NCBI GenBank assembly: GCA_035702665.1
Contig: DASSQD010000005.1
Location: 1 to 11,555 of the forward strand
DNA length: 11,555 nucleotides
From: VBDM01 sp035702665
Lineage (GTDB): Bacteria > Pseudomonadota > Gammaproteobacteria > Burkholderiales > SG8-39
Direction: 5' to 3'
Made by a program: the position numbers and the translations under genes. The stretch's first letter is position 1, and each line of letters starts with the position of its first letter. This document shows, one piece after another, positions 10,337 to 11,555 of this stretch. The notes under the pieces were generated by a model. It was not told the DNA's origin and searched no databases. It saw only the letters and a program-made list of their open reading frames with translations.

Positions 10337-10341
10337 CTCCT
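10337..10341 (-). promoter_or_regulatory. Ribosome binding site choosing ATG 10330 for the small secreted protein
   Basis: AGGAG lies six bases before ATG 10330 and downstream of the alternative GTG at 10348, which has no comparable site at a useful distance. It therefore supports the shorter form of the protein, starting MKDLRP. Confidence 0.7.
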
Positions 10342-10349
10342 GTTTCACC

Positions 10350-11501
10350 TCACCGGCGCTCGGCGAGCGGCACCCATCTCCGGTTCTCGGGCCCGTTGTA
10401 GACGGCGGCCGGGCGGATGATTTTACCGTCGATTCGCTGCTCGATGATATGCGCGGACCAGCCGGAGGTGCGCGAGACGACGAAAATCGGGGTGAACATG
10501 GCGGTCGGGACGCCCATCATGTGATAGGAGACCGCACTATACCAGTCCAGGTTCGCGAACATCTTCTTCTCGCGCCACATCACCTGCTCGAGACGCTCGG
10601 CGATGTCGTAGAGCTTCGTGTCCTTCTTTGACTGCGACAGCCGCCGCGCGACGTCCTTGATCACGCGGTTGCGCGGGTCGCCGGTGGTGTACACCGGGTG
10701 GCCGAAGCCGATGACGATCTCCTTGTTAGCGAGGCGCCGCAGCACGTCGGCCTCGGCGGCGTCGGGGCTCGCGTAGCGCGACTGGACCTCGAAGGCGAAC
10801 TCGTTCGCGCCGCCGTGCTTGGGCCCGCGCAGGGCGCCGATGCCGCCGCAGATCGCCGAGTGGATGTCGGAGCCCGTGCCGGCGATGACGCGGCAGGTGA
10901 ACGTCGAGGCGTTGAACTCGTGCTCGGCGTAGAGGATGAGCGAGGTGTGCATGGCGCGCTGCCACTCGGCCGAAGGCGGCTTGCCGTGGAGCAGGTGCAG
11001 GAAGTGCCCGCCGATCGAATCGTCGTCCGTCTCGGTCTCGATCCGCCGCTTGCTCCTGCCGTAGTGGTGCCAGTAGAGCAGCATCGACCCGAGCGAGGCC
11101 ATGAGGCGATCCGCGACGGCGCGCGCCCCCGCGGGGGAATGGTCGTCCTTCTCGGGCTCGACGGTGCCGAGCACCGAGACGCCGGTGCGCAGAACGTCCA
11201 TGGGATGCGCCGAAGCCGGCACCTGCTCGAGCGCCGCCTTGACCGCGTGCGGGAGGCCGCGCAGCGTCGCGAGCCGCTTCTTGTACGCGGCGAGCTCGGC
11301 CCGGTTCGGCAGCTTCTCGTGCACGAGCAGGTAAGCGACCTCCTCGAACTCGGCCTCGTCGGCGAAATCGAGGATGTCGTAGCCCCGGTAGTGCAGGTCG
11401 TTGCCGCTGCGGCCCACCGTGCACAGCGCGGTGTTGCCGGCGGCGACTCCGGAAAGGGCGACCGATTTCTTCGGTTTCGGCGCCGTCGCGGCTTCGCTCA
11501 T
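10350..11501 (-). CDS. prpC: 2-methylcitrate synthase PrpC
   Basis: PrpC condenses propionyl-CoA with oxaloacetate to 2-methylcitrate, entering the methylcitrate cycle in the cytoplasm. The 383-residue protein is a short (type II-like) citrate synthase. Catalytic residues are visible: H229 in GPKHGGANE, H268 in IGFGHPVY and D319 in FANLDWYSA. They lie six residues before His235, His274 and Asp325 of Salmonella PrpC, as I recall that numbering. The AEHEFNASTFTCRV block (192-205) and the C-terminal RPAAVYNGPENRRWVPL block (363-379) also match PrpC rather than the longer hexameric GltA. ATG 11501 overlaps the stop of the upstream prpB end as ATGA, with GGGAG eight bases before it. Its partners are prpB upstream and prpD two genes downstream. 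Some residual citrate synthase activity is common in the family. Confidence 0.96.
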   Translation of the reverse strand: MSEAATAPKPKKSVALSGVAAGNTALCTVGRSGNDLHYRGYDILDFADEAEFEEVAYLLVHEKLPNRAELAAYKKRLATLRGLPHAVKAALEQVPASAHPMDVLRTGVSVLGTVEPEKDDHSPAGARAVADRLMASLGSMLLYWHHYGRSKRRIETETDDDSIGGHFLHLLHGKPPSAEWQRAMHTSLILYAEHEFNASTFTCRVIAGTGSDIHSAICGGIGALRGPKHGGANEFAFEVQSRYASPDAAEADVLRRLANKEIVIGFGHPVYTTGDPRNRVIKDVARRLSQSKKDTKLYDIAERLEQVMWREKKMFANLDWYSAVSYHMMGVPTAMFTPIFVVSRTSGWSAHIIEQRIDGKIIRPAAVYNGPENRRWVPLAERR

Positions 11502-11555
11502 TTGCCTTTCTCCCTGGCGAAAAGCTCGTCGAGCTTGCGCTCGTAGGCGTGATAG
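11498..11555 (-). CDS. prpB: 2-methylisocitrate lyase PrpB, C-terminal end only
   Basis: Only the last 18 codons and the stop are inside the window; the rest lies to the right. They read YHAYERKLDELFAREKGK, which closely resembles the C-terminus I recall for E. coli PrpB (YEEKLDDLFARSQVK). PrpB splits 2-methylisocitrate into pyruvate and succinate, the last step of the methylcitrate cycle. The stop TGA overlaps the prpC start (ATGA), and prpB before prpC is the usual order. The fragment is too short to check the catalytic residues of the isocitrate lyase family, so the call rests on this short match plus context. Confidence 0.8.
   Translation of the reverse strand, partial: YHAYERKLDELFAREKGK

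Overview
The window is one densely packed set of ten genes, all transcribed right to left (minus strand). Gaps are at most 34 nt, and neighbours often overlap at start and stop codons. The DNA is GC-rich by eye. The gene content (methylcitrate-cycle genes close to E. coli prpBCD, an AcnA-type aconitase, and two Bug/TctC-type periplasmic receptors) suggests a betaproteobacterium, probably Burkholderiales or a relative. That placement is an inference from gene content; there is no rRNA or other marker here.

In transcription order, the right half (11555 to 5612) is a methylcitrate-cycle and aconitase block: the last 18 codons of prpB (2-methylisocitrate lyase), prpC (2-methylcitrate synthase), a small secreted protein of unknown function with an Ala/Pro-rich tail, prpD (2-methylcitrate dehydratase), and acnA (aconitate hydratase A). 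PrpC condenses propionyl-CoA with oxaloacetate. PrpD dehydrates the product and an aconitase rehydrates it. PrpB then splits 2-methylisocitrate to pyruvate and succinate. The aconitase in the same operon could supply the hydration step.

The left half (5622 to 1) continues the operon with accessory carboxylate genes: a Bug receptor, an acetolactate-synthase-like ThDP enzyme, a small tandem dimeric alpha/beta-barrel protein of unknown function, a second Bug receptor, and a TcuA-like FAD dehydrogenase that runs off the left edge. TcuA oxidises tricarballylate to cis-aconitate, which is an aconitase substrate. A plausible but unproven reading is that the tail feeds an imported or internally made tri- or dicarboxylate into the aconitase and methylcitrate reactions.

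No RNA gene, mobile element, CRISPR array, promoter or terminator was recognised. No stretch longer than 34 nt lacks a gene. The promoter presumably lies to the right of the window and the operon end to the left.
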